A DNA stretch of 64,000 nt from Sorex araneus (GCF_027595985.1 NC_073311.1:27927892-27991891); one strand, 5' to 3'. Positions 21,777-34,992 are shown, counted from the stretch's first letter. The notes: a model not told the origin generated them from the sequence alone. Made by a program: numbers and translations.

Positions 21777-24700
21777 TAGACCAATAAATCAATTATTAAA
21801 GTAAACAAAGGCATGGGGACACTGACACTGTTTATTTTGAAGAAAACTCTGCCCTATAGGTTCTTATTATATGGCAATGAATAAATTATATGATTTCGCT
21901 TATTTATGAAAATGAAAAGAGGTAGGTAACATGTTTTCAATGGTTTGAGCTAATAATAATTTTACATTAGAAATAAGAAATCTATTTATGATAATATATC
22001 AAAATAACCTCGTAAATGTCATCATTTTAGGGAAACAAAACACAAAATGTGAATATGAAACTACAGGAGTGCTATTTATGCTAACTACTTTCAGGAGTGC
22101 ATCAGATCACCTCTTACATATGTTGCATCTATCTTTTTTACATGCTACATCCTTTATAATTCTATTTTTATATGAGCTTTCAAAATTCCTACATTTTCTC
22201 ACATGATTCTCACATAATTCAACTTTCTGATAACTACTTGAAGAGATGACCAGAGTGAAATGTGATGATGACAAAATAAGTTTAAATTAAAAACTACTTA
22301 AACTCAAATGTGTTCTTTTTCAGACAAGATGATCAAACCCGATAATTTTTAAAAAATATTCTTAAATCTACCTTTAATTTTAGCATGCTAAAAATACCTA
22401 AAACATCTCAAAAAGATTTTGTGATTAAGTTTTTTCTTCGCTAGATTTAAATTAAAGTAACCATGAATAGTAGATCTGTGGAGGAAGGGAACAGAATTTT
22501 GCAAAGTGTGACCTTCTAATCTTCTAAAAGATTAGAAAGAGAATGGCTTTGTAATTAATATTTTAGCCTTTGAATACTAAGAATTGAAATAAAAAATACA
22601 AATCTGAAACTCTAAGCAGCAAGCAAATTTTTGCATGTGTGGTTTGGGATTCAGCAGGCATTGCCCAAGAACTATAATTCGCTCGAAGCTCCAGGAGGAA
22701 CTTGGAGATCAAATCCAGAGATCAAATCCAGGCCTCCCACATTTAGAGCTTGTTCTACAACCCTTTTAACCAGCAACCACACTAATTCTCTTTTTACACA
22801 CCAGTGGATTTCTCAGAGAACAATTAAGTTTTTTAGAAGTTAAATAATCTAAATGATTGCACCAAGACATCTAATGATACCTAATGAGTGTTATTAACAT
22901 TGTGAATTTCAGAGGCTACGGTGTATAAAATATATAAAGACATAACTAAAAAAGTATTCAGAAGGAGAATACAACTGAGGATACTGTTAGAAATGTAAAA
23001 ATTAGTAAATAAATTAAGTTACAAATAATGGCAATGATATACATCTCTGAATAGATGATAAAGATATGAAATTTATTTGCTTTGAAAACAGAAAATGGAT
23101 GACTTTAGTTATAATTATTTGGAATGAATTGCATATAAAGTTAGAAAGTATATATTTGGATGACTAATATTTGATATATAGATACATTATCTATTTGAAC
23201 TATATGTAGAAACATAAATGATGCAATTATTTTAAGCATATAAGAAGACAATAACGGGCATCTCCTTTGAGTAGATAAAAATGTAAAAAGGAATCATTCA
23301 AACAAAAAAGAACTAATCAGACCATATTTTTACATCTATTTTTCTCATAAAAATAACTCCAGAAGTAATAAGAGAAGACATTTATAAAGTTATAAAGTTA
23401 AGATTCAAATTTCAAGTAGACCAGGAGGTAAATTATAGAAAACACCTTTTCTCACAGCCAAGGTAAATTCTAGCTGAATTCACCAGTAAATTTTGTCAGT
23501 AACAGAAAAAGAGTGAACAGGAAGTTACCTAAAAACAAACATTTCTTGGGACTGGCAAACATTTAAAGACCTTATGCTCATGCCATGTAACCATGGGACA
23601 TCAATTTTGTCTCCAAAATTGTACATCTTCCCCAAGCATAACTTGGTGTGGCCTTGGTAGCCCCAACCACTAATGAGGCCAAGAAACATTTTATACTTAG
23701 GCCAAAGCATGGACTGTGCTGTCCTGGTTGGTTATCACACAAGTGGCTCTCAAGCCTCATTACCATTGTTTTAGTTTCTCCCTGCAAATAAAAACAACAA
23801 ACTTCAAGTTAAATAAAAAATCTGAAAATGCAGCTGAGGGCTTAATATAGATTTTTCTCATATTTTAAAAAATATTCCATGATCCTGATTTTAATTTTCA
23901 AAGGAAATAAATTTAGACTTTTTGAGAAATAAATGATCATGAATTTTTGCAATGGAAGAATAGGAAAAATGCTACAAATTATGGATAGATTTATACAGTG
24001 ATAAATTAGAATGACAGAATTATAGCAGTCTTGCAAGCCATATTTTTTTAGTGATTTTTAATGACAGTTTTGCAATATATATATGCATGTATGCATATAG
24101 TCACGAAGCACAGTATATATAGATATATATATATGTATAGAGATACATATATATATGTATATACATGTATATGCATACATATAAATATCCATTGTCATTA
24201 TTTGTTACCCCTTATATTTATAATGGGCATATACACACATATACGCATATAGGTATATAGGTATATGTGTATATATATATATGATAACAAAGTTATTATC
24301 AGGTCTTATAGTGTTTTGAGGAGTTCCACCTATTCATACATACATAACTTGGTAACTTGCTTGGAAAGAGCTTTCTCTTTAATGACTGGCTTATGTCATT
24401 TCTTATCTAACAGCCTATAAGTAAAAGTATTCCACATTCACAGATGAGGCATTTGAATTTTCATATCTCCTCATGTCTGAAGACTGGTAACTTCAGATTG
24501 GGTTTTAAACTCAAATTTGCATGACTCCCCCATTGTATCTCATCTGAAGTCAAAAGGAATATATATCAAATTTGTTTTACATAAAGCTGGAAGACTATAT
24601 GAAAACACTGAATGACAGAATCAAGACATAAAAGTTTGGAATCCTATGTCAGAAGAAACACAATGATGTTCCCTTCATCTTGTTTGAAAAGAAATCTTCA

Positions 24701-25925
24701 GAAATCAATCTAACATGTACAGAATGACAAATCACGTTCTACCAATAAACATATAGGAAACATCATAGTTTCTGTGGTAAGTCTATTAGTCAGTTACAGG
24801 TGATAAATTTAAGTGCAACCTTAGCCTTTACTAATAGCTATATTGACAAGGGAAAGGAAGTAATTACACTCTTTTCTACAATTACATTGATCAAGAAACA
24901 TTGATGCTGGTGTTTTTAAAACTTATCCTGAGTGCCTTATCCCAAGGAAGTTGTTGGCAAATATACTTATAATATGTATAAATATTGGGTGAATTATACC
25001 TTGTAGACACAAAAGAACACATTTTAAATATTATATACCTTATATTATAATTGATATGTGTTTGTTTCATTTATGCATCATTGTTTCATAGCATACTTTT
25101 ACCATCACTCTATAAAAATTTCCTGATGCAACTGCCTTAGCGATATGTTGATTATTCATGTTTCAGAAGTGTGATTACATGAAAGAAATTTCTAAATGAT
25201 ACATTATAACTTCTAAGTATATATTTTATAGATTATCCAAGGTTCTAGTTTTCTGATAAGAAAGCAAAATAGCCATTAACCTCTTTTACAATTTCTTATG
25301 ATCACACTTGCTGCTATGACATGTAATTTTGAAAAAATTTGCATTTATTCAGATTTTATTGTGCTTCAATGCTTTACTTTCGTGTGGACAAATGTTTAAA
25401 AAGCTTTGTAAGAGAAAATATTAATGGAAGCAAGATTATTAGTCAGTTTAAATTATTTAAGTAAAACCATTACTTAATCATAGTGTATTTTGTGCTTGAA
25501 ACTTATTTTCACCACCCTATCTTCAAAGCAATCAAAACACTCAACTATTCAGGTCATATTATGCTTTGTTTTACAATGCAACTGCATTTTTAATCCTTGT
25601 TTTGAACCAGCTACATTTTTTATTATCGTTTTGAAGAATGAGATTACATAATTCTCACTAGCACTGAATAAATAAAACCTATGACTGACTTTTCATTATT
25701 TGCTCATAAGATCAATGGAACATTATTCAATACCTAAACATGGTTCAAAGAATATGTGATATTTCCCTACAAAGAAATATGTATAGTATAAAATTTAATT
25801 ATGCAAAGAAAATTGGACATAAATTTTTGAATGTGAAATATTAATTTTTCTTTCTGAATTCTAATGAATCTTTCTTCATTAAAATATATTTTTAGAAAGT
25901 TGACTGATAGTCAAACTATAAAGAA
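21777..25925. other. Long stretch without recognised genes
   Basis: AT-rich. It contains a TA/TATA/CATA low-complexity tract (about 24070-24285). A faint SOR-like remnant may lie at about 22640-22790. A GC-richer unassigned patch (23520-23790) is listed separately. Confidence 0.5.
23520..23790. other. GC-richer unassigned patch
   Basis: It differs in base composition from the neighbouring AT-rich DNA and is open in two minus-strand frames of 61-69 codons. I recognise no protein or repeat in it. It could be an old repeat, a pseudogene scrap or a conserved non-coding element. Confidence 0.35.
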
Positions 25926-25935
25926 AAGAGTTGAC

Positions 25936-26114
25936 TTTTTTTTTTTTTTTGCTTTTTGGGTCACACCCAGCGATGCTCAGGGGTTACTCCTGGTTTTGCC
26001 CTCAGGAATTACTCCTGGCAGTGCTTGGGGGACCATATGGGATGCCGGGGATCGAACCCGGGTTGGCCGCATGCAAGGCAAACGCCCTACCCGCTGTGCT
26101 ATCGCTCCAGCCCC
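25936..26114 (-). mobile_element. SOR SINE, young, with 10-bp TSD
   Basis: A long poly(T) (15 nt), the body GGGTCACACCCAGCGATGC, an intact inverted B box and the head CTATCGCTCCAGCCCC. AAGAGTTGAC flanks it exactly at 25926-25935 and 26115-26124. This is near the apparent consensus, so a young insertion with an L1-like A tail. Confidence 0.97.
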
Positions 26115-26124
26115 AAGAGTTGAC

Positions 26125-26770
26125 ATTTTTAAGTAACTAATCAGCTCATTCATACCCAGTTTCAGTAACCTAATGATCAAATTTAAGATAAAATGTGATC
26201 TCTTTGCATCATATTTGCATTCCTAATTCTTCAATAAAAATGTAATTTCATGGTTAATCTCAGCAATCTTGAAACATTTTATGGAACCTTATGTCAGTTG
26301 CTTGTCATTAGACACATAAAATAGAAAAATGTAATAGTTTACAACTTCATTTGTGAAATCTGTCTCAATGACATCATATGATATTTTTCTCTACCTTTAA
26401 TCATTGAAAGTACAACAAGGTTATAATTAGTAATTTGTGAGATATTTATAGGTTATTACAGAATTATTTTAAGTGATAAGAAATGTGAAGAGATCAGAAA
26501 ATATTTAAGTAACTATAAAATTGTTTCCAAATCTAGACAAATATAAAAATTTAGTGTTATTGATTGTTTCTTATGACTTCAAGATTTAGATGGGTCACAG
26601 AACATTAATATTTATATTTTTTATATAAAATGATAGCAACAGAGCACAAAGGTTATTTGCTTTTGATGTTGTACCAATATAAGAAAACAATTTCCAGTTT
26701 AAGTTCGGGTTTCTAGTATAGTTGATTTTTATAAACTTAACAAAATATGTTTAAAAGTTTATTGGACAAT
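26125..26770. other. AT-rich sequence, nothing recognised
   Basis: No supported feature. Confidence 0.5.
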
Positions 26771-26778
26771 ATCAGAAC

Positions 26779-27015
26779 TGTAGCACTGTTGTCCTGTTGT
26801 TCACTGATTTGCTCCTGTGGGTACCAGTAACGTCTCCATTGCGAGACTTGTTGTTACTGTTTTTGGCATATCGTATATGCCCCAGGTAGCTTTCCAGGCT
26901 CTGCTGTACAGGCAGGATATTCTCAGTAGTTTGCTGGGCTCTCTGAAGGGATGGAGGAATCGAACCCCAGTAGGCCGAGTGCAAGGCAAACGCCCTACCT
27001 GCTGTGCTCCAGTCC
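26779..27015 (-). mobile_element. Composite tRNA/RTE SINE with 8-bp TSD
   Basis: ATCAGAAC at 26771-26778 and 27016-27023 borders it. Full length except for a short deletion in the head (CTGCTGTGCTCCAGTCC). Body and RTE tail are as in the other copies. Confidence 0.94.
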
Positions 27016-27023
27016 ATCAGAAC

Positions 27024-28552
27024 AGTGAGTACTAATTACTTTACTTCATTGTGAAAATGTAGTAGGGATTCCTTCACCATCCTCAGTATCACAAGTCTAG
27101 TCTTTAGACAAATTTATGTACACACATATGTGTTCATTTACATAAACATAGTTGAGTCTATTCATAAGAACTCAGAAATAGTCTTCATTTTCATAATTAA
27201 TCCCTTCTTTGCTGTGCATTAAAAATAGAAAAGATGAAGAAAAGTATAGTATAAAAAAGTCAATGACTTTAGGATGTAATAAGGTGACCTATTTGCTTTA
27301 ATTGACACAGGAGTCAAGTAACAATAGTCTGGTCATATAAAATTTTAGTCATTGGCATATTATTTTGTTGCATGTTCTTCAAGAGAACTAGTTATGCCAC
27401 TTTAAGATTATTTCACAGAATAATAGTATAATTGTGGAATAAGTATCTTCACTATTTAAATGTAGCTTAATTGATTAACTGAGACTCCTATTGAGGAAAC
27501 AGAAAACATCATATATGAGGAATGGTTTCTGAACAATGAAAAGACATATCTAGATATAAACGGTATGGCATGTTATTCTGTCTCTACTCTGAACCAAGTC
27601 CAGATGTAGAAAATCAATTAAGTTTCTCTCTTTTTTACCCTTAGATGATGTATATTTAAAATCTAAAAATGTATATGATAAATCACAACAAGTTCAGTCA
27701 CACAAATTTTAATAAAAACATATAAAATCAATTAAAAATTTGCATATACTGAAAATGTTTCTAAGAATGAACTAATTATAAGAATTCTTCCATTTTTCCC
27801 CCATTAAGTATAGGTACCCAATGTAATCTGAAAATATTGAGCATAACTAATCCTTTATTTTTTAAATGAAACCTAGAAAATTAATGCTTCTCACAGAAAA
27901 CTTGTTAACAATAGGTGTTCAATTAAATGTTTTCATACAAAAAAAACGTTCCTTTATGTATAAATAAACAAGGGAGAGGTACTTTTAATACTTTTTTCGT
28001 TCATTGCCCACACCTACATACAAATCTTTAGCAATACATAACTTCATGAGGAAGTATTCATTTTTGATGTACAGAAGTTTATGGAAACCTAAGTTAATAA
28101 GAAAAAAACACAGATTATCATTGTATCCAACTGCATATTCACACTGATGCTTAATAAAAGCTTATTATATAATGAATTATCCATTCTTGAGAAAATATAT
28201 ACAAATGCAACTATTTTAAAGACTTATCCAATAAAGTGAATGTTCTCATTTTATGCCTAATGTCACACTTTTGATATTCCATATAAAATTTCGAACTAAT
28301 AAATTATATGAAAAATATAAATGACATTAGTACAAACTATTGGTTATATTAAACTGATGAATTAAAATAAATACAAATGTGAATTTGATTAAAATTATAT
28401 TGACAATGAGTAAATCAAGTGTCTAGATGACCGAGTTTCTTAGAAATATCCATCTATTGTTTTATCTCAAAGGCCAAAGGTAGCCAAACAGGAAGTTACC
28501 AAGAAAAGGGAACAGGATCTGCTTCAGTTACTGAACAATGTGATGAAGTTGG
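27024..28552. other. MGAT4C 3' UTR and downstream DNA
   Basis: On the MGAT4C strand this follows the stop codon directly. The 3' UTR end is not determinable here. No other gene seen. Confidence 0.55.
27854..27859 (-). promoter_or_regulatory. MGAT4C: Candidate poly(A) signal for MGAT4C
   Basis: TTTATT on the plus strand is AATAAA on the MGAT4C strand, about 690 nt beyond the stop codon. It is one of a few AT-rich candidates downstream, and I cannot show that it is used. Confidence 0.2.
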
Positions 28553-29694
28553 CTAAGTAGTCCAAATGCTAATACTCCTGATAATCAGCCATTCCTTTTG
28601 TGTTTTGGTAACATATATCCTAATACATTGTATATCAAATGGAACTTTCTGATTTACATCTGATAACTCAAAGTTTCCATTTTTGAACTCTCCTAGTCTT
28701 ATGAAATTAATACATTGTCTACTGTGTTTCAAAGACAAACTATTTTCCCCAACATCTAGGGCTCCATGATGTAAAATGTCATTTTGTCGATCTTCTGTTC
28801 CAGTACTTACTTTAAGTTTTTTAATTATAATTGGATTTTCAAATGCTATCACAAAGACATCTCCTGTTAAAGGTGATTTTCCCCAAAAGTATTCATCAAC
28901 AGTACTATAAGCTTTGCTTGCTTCATAATTTTCAAAGACATTGATGTTAGTATAAAAACTTGCAGGCGGGTTATCAGGGATGTCAAATGACTCATCCTCA
29001 AAATCATCATCTTTCAACTTATTCTCAGTCCCTTTATATGAGGAGTAATAACCCATGTGCTGAAAAAGAGATGGTTTAAAGCGAATTACGTTTTTCTGAG
29101 CCAACAGTCCTCGGAAATGTGTCAATAGCCAATCACAAGGCATTTCTTGATAAAACATTAATAAAAAGTGTGCCAAGCGTGGGAGATCACGAGAATGATA
29201 AAGTTTTCCAATGTAACCAAGTTTAGAGAATTCAAGAGTTACCCAGTAAGTTCCTTCAAGGGATGTAATGACTTTCTTGATAGCAGTTAAGAAATTTTTT
29301 GAACATCGAACATCATCTTCAAGCATTACATAATAATCCGAAGTATTGGCACAAAAATTAAGCAGAAAGGCATAATCTACATTTTGCTTGGAACGAAATC
29401 TGACTCTATCTTCAGGATCATTGTAGTTTCTTTTAAGGCCATCCAAGATTGGATAATATTCCTCTGGAGCATGTATAACCATTAATCTTCCTGCAATAAT
29501 ATGGTGGGCAAATTTTTGCGTGATATCCTGCACCATGACCTCCCGCCAGGATGAATTAAAATCTGCTAGATGAACCACCACTGAAATTTCTTTTAGTTCT
29601 TCATAGCTGGATTGTTCAAAAATAGATTTAATTGTTTCAAGTAAATAGTTTCCTTTCTTTCGTTTCACTGATGAAAGTCCAATTGTAAGAAACC
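28553..29694 (-). CDS. MGAT4C: MGAT4C last coding exon: catalytic domain and C-terminus (residues 99-478)
   Basis: The acceptor TTTTACCAG ends at 29695. The exon starts GG, completing Arg99, then FLTIGLSSV, and stays open to a TAG at 28555-28553. The three exons sum to 478 residues, the length I recall for human MGAT4C. This exon carries the GnT-IV (glycosyltransferase 54) domain, with the acidic motif MLEDDV (EDD at residues 224-226), the expected nucleotide-sugar/metal site. Further sequons are NSS near 145 and NTS near 215. The C-terminal part (from about residue 340, ending IRSISIWTT) corresponds to the family's lectin-like tail. Family role: beta-1,4-GlcNAc transfer to N-glycan core mannose in the Golgi. 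The chicken relative is known as GnT-VI; activity of the mammalian enzyme is less settled. The first in-frame start-like codon, 29668, is GTG (Val108), not a start. No frameshift or premature stop is seen. Confidence 0.97.
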
Positions 29695-29915
29695 CTGGTA
29701 AAAGAATTCAGAAGAGAAAGAAAAGTGAATACGTTTTGAATAATATGAAATGGGAGAAATTATTTTCCTCATGACCAATCTTTTATAGTGCCAGGTTAAA
29801 TATTAAAAGGTCATAATACTTTATGCATAATTTCTGTTCTTATAGAATGGGTATGTTTTATCTTAAAAATAACAGGATAAAGTATTGCTCTTAATATTTT
29901 ATTTACCAAAACTGT

Positions 29916-29942
29916 ACTTTCTGATTTACATCTGATAACTCA
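29916..29942 (+). repeat. 27-bp exact copy of MGAT4C exon sequence
   Basis: Identical to 28644-28670 in the last coding exon (starts ACTTTCTGATTTACATC), same strand, 1.27 kb away. It lies exactly between the target-site duplication and the 5' end of the RTE derivative at 29943. Confidence 0.93.
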
Positions 29943-30627
29943 GAGTCTCTTGCCCCCACGCCTGGCTGTCTTCAAGGGGGCCCCTTGAAGCAGGCAGGTT
30001 GAGTTTCCCTCCCCACTTTGAGCAGAGCCCCGGCAGCCGAAGACCTCCAGAACCCAGCCGAAGCCATGCTCAAGGCCTCTCTCCACACATTCGGTCGAGC
30101 CTCACACATGAAGGAACTGGCAGAGGGACCCAGGTGTGCGGGACCCGGGGCTGAGATCTCCAAGCCTGCTGGGATCGGTACTGGGCCTCCTCCTCCTCCT
30201 CCACCCAGACCTCCCATTTTCCAGTAGCTTGGCAGCCACACCCACAAACTGCCCCCGGTGTCATGTAATCCCATCAACGGTCAAGATCCAGAGACTGTAA
30301 AACCAAACTCATTAGAGTGCAAGACTGCATTCTTGACTGTTCGACCTCTTATAGTCTAGTTCTACCTCTCAGAGAACCTGGCACGCTACCGAGAGTTTCC
30401 TACTCGTGAGAGAGCCTGGCAAGCTCTCTGTGATATAATCATATGCAAAACTAATAATAAGGATGGGTCTCATTCCCCTGACCCTGAAAGAGCCTCCAAT
30501 GCAGCACCGTTGGGATGGACAAATAAAGAGAGGCTTCTAAAATCTCAGGGCTAGGACAAATGGAGACGTTACTGAGTCTGCTCAAGAAAATTGACCATAA
30601 ATGGGATTATAGTGATAGTGATAGTGA
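29943..30627 (+). mobile_element. RTE deletion derivative (no coding region)
   Basis: Opens with GAGTCTCTTGCCCCCACGCC, passes through a GC-rich 5' region (30004-30300) and the shared RTE body (CTACCGAGAG to CATATGCAAAAC). It then has GGGTCTCATTCCCCTGACC, AAATCTCAGGGCTAGGACAA and the RTE 3' end GGAGACGTTACTGAG, closing with GATAGT repeats. TGTACTT at 29913-29919 and 30628-30634 is a likely duplication. The junction of 5' UTR to 3' tail lies at about 30555. Confidence 0.9.
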
Positions 30628-30659
30628 TGTACTTCATTTAAAGTATTAGGGATCTTAAT

Positions 30660-33480
30660 ATTTTCATATATGACCACTGGAGATTACAGATGTTTAAAAC
30701 CCAAGTCATTGAAGACAAAAACCCTGATATATACAATGAGATAACCCTATTTCAGTGAATCATTAATGACAAGGGCGAACATCTGAGAGCGCAGAAATGC
30801 AAAAGACTATCAGAAATTACTTTGAAAATCTTTATGCCTTGAACTAGATGATGTAGAATATCTGAACTTATCTCCTATGGTCAGTAAAATCAAAATGGTA
30901 ATTTAGTCTTCCCAAAAACAAAATCCAGGCCCAGATGGATTCAGTAGTGACTTCTTTCAAACTTTTAAAGACCTACTTCCAATCCTTTTCAGCTTTTTTT
31001 CAGAAAATTAGAGAACCAGAAATGAAACAAGATAGTTTCTATGAAGTATACATTACCCTGAAACCAAAAGCAGACAAAGACAGCACAAAAAACTTAAATT
31101 ACAGACCAATATCCGTGATAAATATTGATTCTAATATTCTCAACAAAATACTAGTAAATATATTTGGGATTCAAACCTGGAATGCAGAAATGGTTTAACA
31201 TATGAAAATTTACCAGCATCAATGCACTATATCAGCACAGGAAAAAATAAAATTCATATGATCAAATCAGTAGATTCAGAGAAAGTATTCAACAAGATCC
31301 AACATCCATTCATGATAAAAAAAGATATCAGTGTTCTGGGAATTGAATGAAATTTTCTCAACATAGTAAAAGTCATTTTCTATAAGCACACATTAAATAT
31401 TATATTCAATTGTGATAAAAGTAAAAGCCCTTCTCCTGAGATCAAGAACAAGACAACGTTACCCACTCTCACCACTTCTGTTTAGTATAGCGTTGGTTGT
31501 TGGAATTTTTGCCATAACAATTAGGCAAGGAAAAGATATCAAGTGAAACCAGTAGGAAGGGAAGAAGCATTATTTGTAGATGACATGATACTTTATCTAC
31601 AACACCATAAAGACTTGCAAAGAAAGCTCCTAGTAACAATAAATTTTTATAGTAAAGTTGGAGGCTACATAAGTAAGATATATAATTTCATGATTTTCCT
31701 ATATGCAAATAATGAAAAAGCAGAGAGAGATATTTTAAAAAATCCTATTAAAAATTGTGGCTCAGAAAATCATGGACCAATGAGTCGGCTTAACTAAAGA
31801 GGTGAAAGATCCATGAAAATAAAGCTACAAAATAGTACTTAAAGAAATAAAAGAGCATATGAGGAATCGGTAACATATCCTCTGTCCATTGATTGGGAGG
31901 TAAATATGATCAAAAAGGCAATACTCCCCAAAGCATTAAACAGATTAAATGCAGTTCCTATAAAATTAACCATGACTGTTTTAAAAGAAATTGATCAGAC
32001 ATTACTGAAATTTGAAATTTATCTGAAATTTGCATGAGAGATCTCAATATCAGATCTGAATCTATAAGGTACATAAAGGAAAATACATGCAGAACTGTTC
32101 ATGAAATTGAAGACAGAAATATCTTAAAGGATGAAATGTCAGTAACCAACCAAGCAGAAATAAATATAAACAAATATAAACAAATATTGGATCATTTAAG
32201 AAATCTCTGCACCTCAAAGGAAAGCAAAGACAGTCCACAGATTGGGAGAAACTATTTGTTTACCACTCATCCAAAGTGTTAATACTCACAATATATAAAG
32301 CACTGGCAGAATGCCGCAAGAAAAATTCATCGAAGCCCACAAAAATTGGGGAGAAGAGATGAAGAGAAACAAACCCAGACCACACAAATTACTAAAAGAC
32401 ATATGAAGAAATTCATTAGATCACTAAACATCAGGGAAATACAAATCTAAACAAGGATATGTCACCTCACATCAGATAGAATGGCACTCATAATTAAAGA
32501 ACAACAAGTGTTGACCAGGATGTGGGAAAACAGTGTCCCTCAGTGCTGCTGGGAATACTTACTGCTTCAGTTATTTTAGAAAACAATAGAAATATTCCTC
32601 AAAAAACTAGGAATTGAAGTTCCATAGCACTATAGCACTGTTGTTCATCGATTTGCTCGAGCAGGCACCAGTAACGTCTCCATTGTGAGACTTGTTGTTA
32701 CTGTTTTTGGCATATAGAATATGCCTTGGGTAGCTTTCCAGGCTCTGCCGTGTGGGTGGGATACTCTCAATAGCTTGCCTGGCTCTCTGAGAGGGACAGA
32801 GGAATCAAACCCAGGTCGGCCATGCGTGCAAAGCAAACACTCTAACCGCTATGCTATTGCTCCAGTCTGAAGTTCCATATGATCCAATAATTCCATTCCT
32901 GGATATATACCCCAAGGGTTCAAAAACACAGTGCAGAAAATACATCAGTACTATATTCTGTTCACGACTACCTAAGTATCCAAGAACAGATGATTGGATA
33001 AAGGAAATATGGCACACATACCCTATGGATATACTTGACCTAAAGAGAAGATAGTCAAAAAATTTGCTGCTATGTGGATGGATCTGCAGAGTCCTATGTT
33101 GAGTGAAATAAATCAGAAGGAGAACAGACTCAGAATAATCTCTCCTATGTAGAACACAGATTTTCTAGGGCAATATCGAATTCCCAGAGGCAAGAGGAAA
33201 TAGAAACGAAGAGCAGGAAAATTAGTTTTCACCAGGATGCTTGCCACTGGGGTGGGTAGGTGGGATAAGTTTGGAAAGGGAACACTGGGACAATCATGAA
33301 GGAGAAATGTGCCTGCCTGAGGCAAGCTGAGTGGTGGGAGGGAAACTGGGAATATTGGTAGAGGGTAATGAACACTGGTGAAGGAATCAGTGTTGGAACA
33401 TTTTATGCCTGATGTTCAAACACAATATTTTTGTAACTTTGTATGTCACAGTGATTCAATCAAAAATAAATTTATAAAAC
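30660..33480 (+). mobile_element. L1 LINE, 5'-truncated, ORF2 broken
   Basis: ORF2 reverse-transcriptase coding is visible in pieces: NPGPDGFSSDFFQTFKDLLP (near 30925), NLNYRPISVINID (31098), PLSPLLFSIAL (31460) and LFVDDMILYL (31570, with the FVDD catalytic box). The 3' UTR with CACTGGTGAAGGAATCAGTG ends in an AT-rich tail near 33478. Many stops and frameshifts are present. A composite SINE (32627-32867) interrupts it. The 5' border with the RTE derivative is approximate. Confidence 0.88.
32627..32867 (-). mobile_element. Composite tRNA/RTE SINE nested in L1, 12-bp TSD
   Basis: TGAAGTTCCATA at 32615-32626 and 32868-32879 gives exact borders within L1 ORF2 sequence. Full-length inverted copy with head CTATTGCTCCAGTC. 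Confidence 0.97.
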
Positions 33481-33503
33481 CTGCATAGATAATGAAAACT
33501 CTT

Positions 33504-33678
33504 TTTTTTTTTTTTTGCTTTTTGGGTCACACCCGCGATGCACAGGGGTTACTCCTGGCGCTGTACTCAGGAATTGCCCCTGGTGGTGTTCAGGGGACCA
33601 TATGGGATGCGGGAATCGAACTCGGGTCAGCCAAGTGCAAGGCAAACGCCCTATCTGCTGTACTATCGCTCCAGCCCC
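33504..33678 (-). mobile_element. SOR SINE, young, 12-bp TSD
   Basis: Poly(T) then GGGTCACACCCGCGATGCAC. The inverted B box is intact except for one base and the head is CTATCGCTCCAGCCCC. ATGAAAACTCTT is repeated at 33492-33503 and 33681-33692. It landed within about 25 bp of the L1 3' end. Confidence 0.96.
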
Positions 33679-33692
33679 TGATGAAAACTCTT

Positions 33693-34845
33693 ATTTAAAG
33701 ATGACAAACTAGTCTCAAACTTGGAAAATATTAAATACTTAATTTCTTTAACTCTGTAAAATTTCATGATTTTCATCTTGTACTAAAAAAGTCCATAACT
33801 ATAGATAATTTTATAGTGAAGAAATATATCAGGTATGTGAATTAGAACGCAAACAATATCACAGGTTTTAAAAACTGCATTATTGCTCAAAGACAGGTAC
33901 TGTATTCTAAGAAATAAATATTCTTGTTTATTTCAAAATGCAATTTATTTCATTTTCTTAGGGAGAAAATTTTATTTAGATGCTTAGATATCTACATTAA
34001 AAATTATATATTTAGGGAATAAATTAAATTGAAATGGCAATTCACCTCTAAAAGTGTTAGACATCCTTCTATTGAAATTTTTTCAATATTTAGAACTACA
34101 CATAAGCATATGATTTTATTGATTGGGGCAATATTGGTTTTAAAGGTGTAAAGGTTTCAATATTTTAAGAGTATAATGTCACCACACCATGCCCATTACC
34201 AAAGAGCTTTTCACCCCTGTCCATGTAACTCTCTATTCTATTCATTGTTACTATGATTCACAAATAAATAAAATTTTAGAACCACCATTTGGAAAGCAGA
34301 ATAATGTATAATACGATCACTGAAATCACTGTAGTAATCGAGACACCAACATGATATGATTTGGTAATAAAGAGATAATAAGATAGCCCATTCTAGGAAA
34401 AAGTCTTCTGATTTATCTATCAGACCAGTACAAATTTACACATTTCATTGAAATGTCCATGCTTACAATATAACATTTATTGAATAATACAGGCTCCTGG
34501 TACCATTAAACTTAAACCATTTTACTTAAGACTCAATAATAGGGAAGAATTACAGAAACATTTTTTACGTAAAAAGCAGGGTTGTATTCATCCACTTTAT
34601 CTTTAATATATATCCTGAAAATGTACGGTAGTCTTTTGAGATATTTAATTTATATCATTACTGCTTTAAAAATGAGAAAAATAAGTCACAGCAATCAGGA
34701 AATGCATATTTTAGCAAGCAGTAGTGTGGTGCCAAAATACAAACCACTCTTTGTGTTTTACTAGTTTTTGGTTTTGTTTTTCTTTTTTTTTTAGTATTAA
34801 ACAGATAGCATATATTCTAGTGCAAATCAGTAAATAAAATGGAAC
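33693..34845. other. AT-rich intron sequence, nothing recognised
   Basis: No supported feature. Confidence 0.5.
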
Positions 34846-34975
34846 AGAAATTGGCTCTGTTCTCAGAAATTAAACCCAACAGTGGTTAGGTGACCTCTGG
34901 AGCTTCCAGGGATGAATCAAATCAGAAACAGTCAAAGGCAAGCACTTTACTTAGCCACTCTGCTTTCTCTCTGAC
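34846..34975 (-). mobile_element. SOR SINE remnant
   Basis: Weak: TTAGGTGACCTCTGGAGC, GGATGAATCAAATCAG and GGCAAGCACTTTACTTAGCC follow the inverted SOR order. Confidence 0.45.
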
Positions 34976-34992
34976 TTTGCATTAACATTCTT

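Noticed and set aside
24070..24285. Origin-like or promoter-like TATA tract
   Set aside because: Only low-complexity TA/CATA repeats with no downstream gene or conserved element.
29666..29668. Start of a 371-codon MGAT4C frame
   Set aside because: The codon is GTG (Val108) inside the exon. The real frame continues upstream to the splice acceptor at 29695 and the true start is ATG at 45419.
30935..32282. Host genes from 60-87-codon frames
   Set aside because: The peptides contain L1 ORF2 reverse-transcriptase motifs in order and are fragments of one decayed L1.
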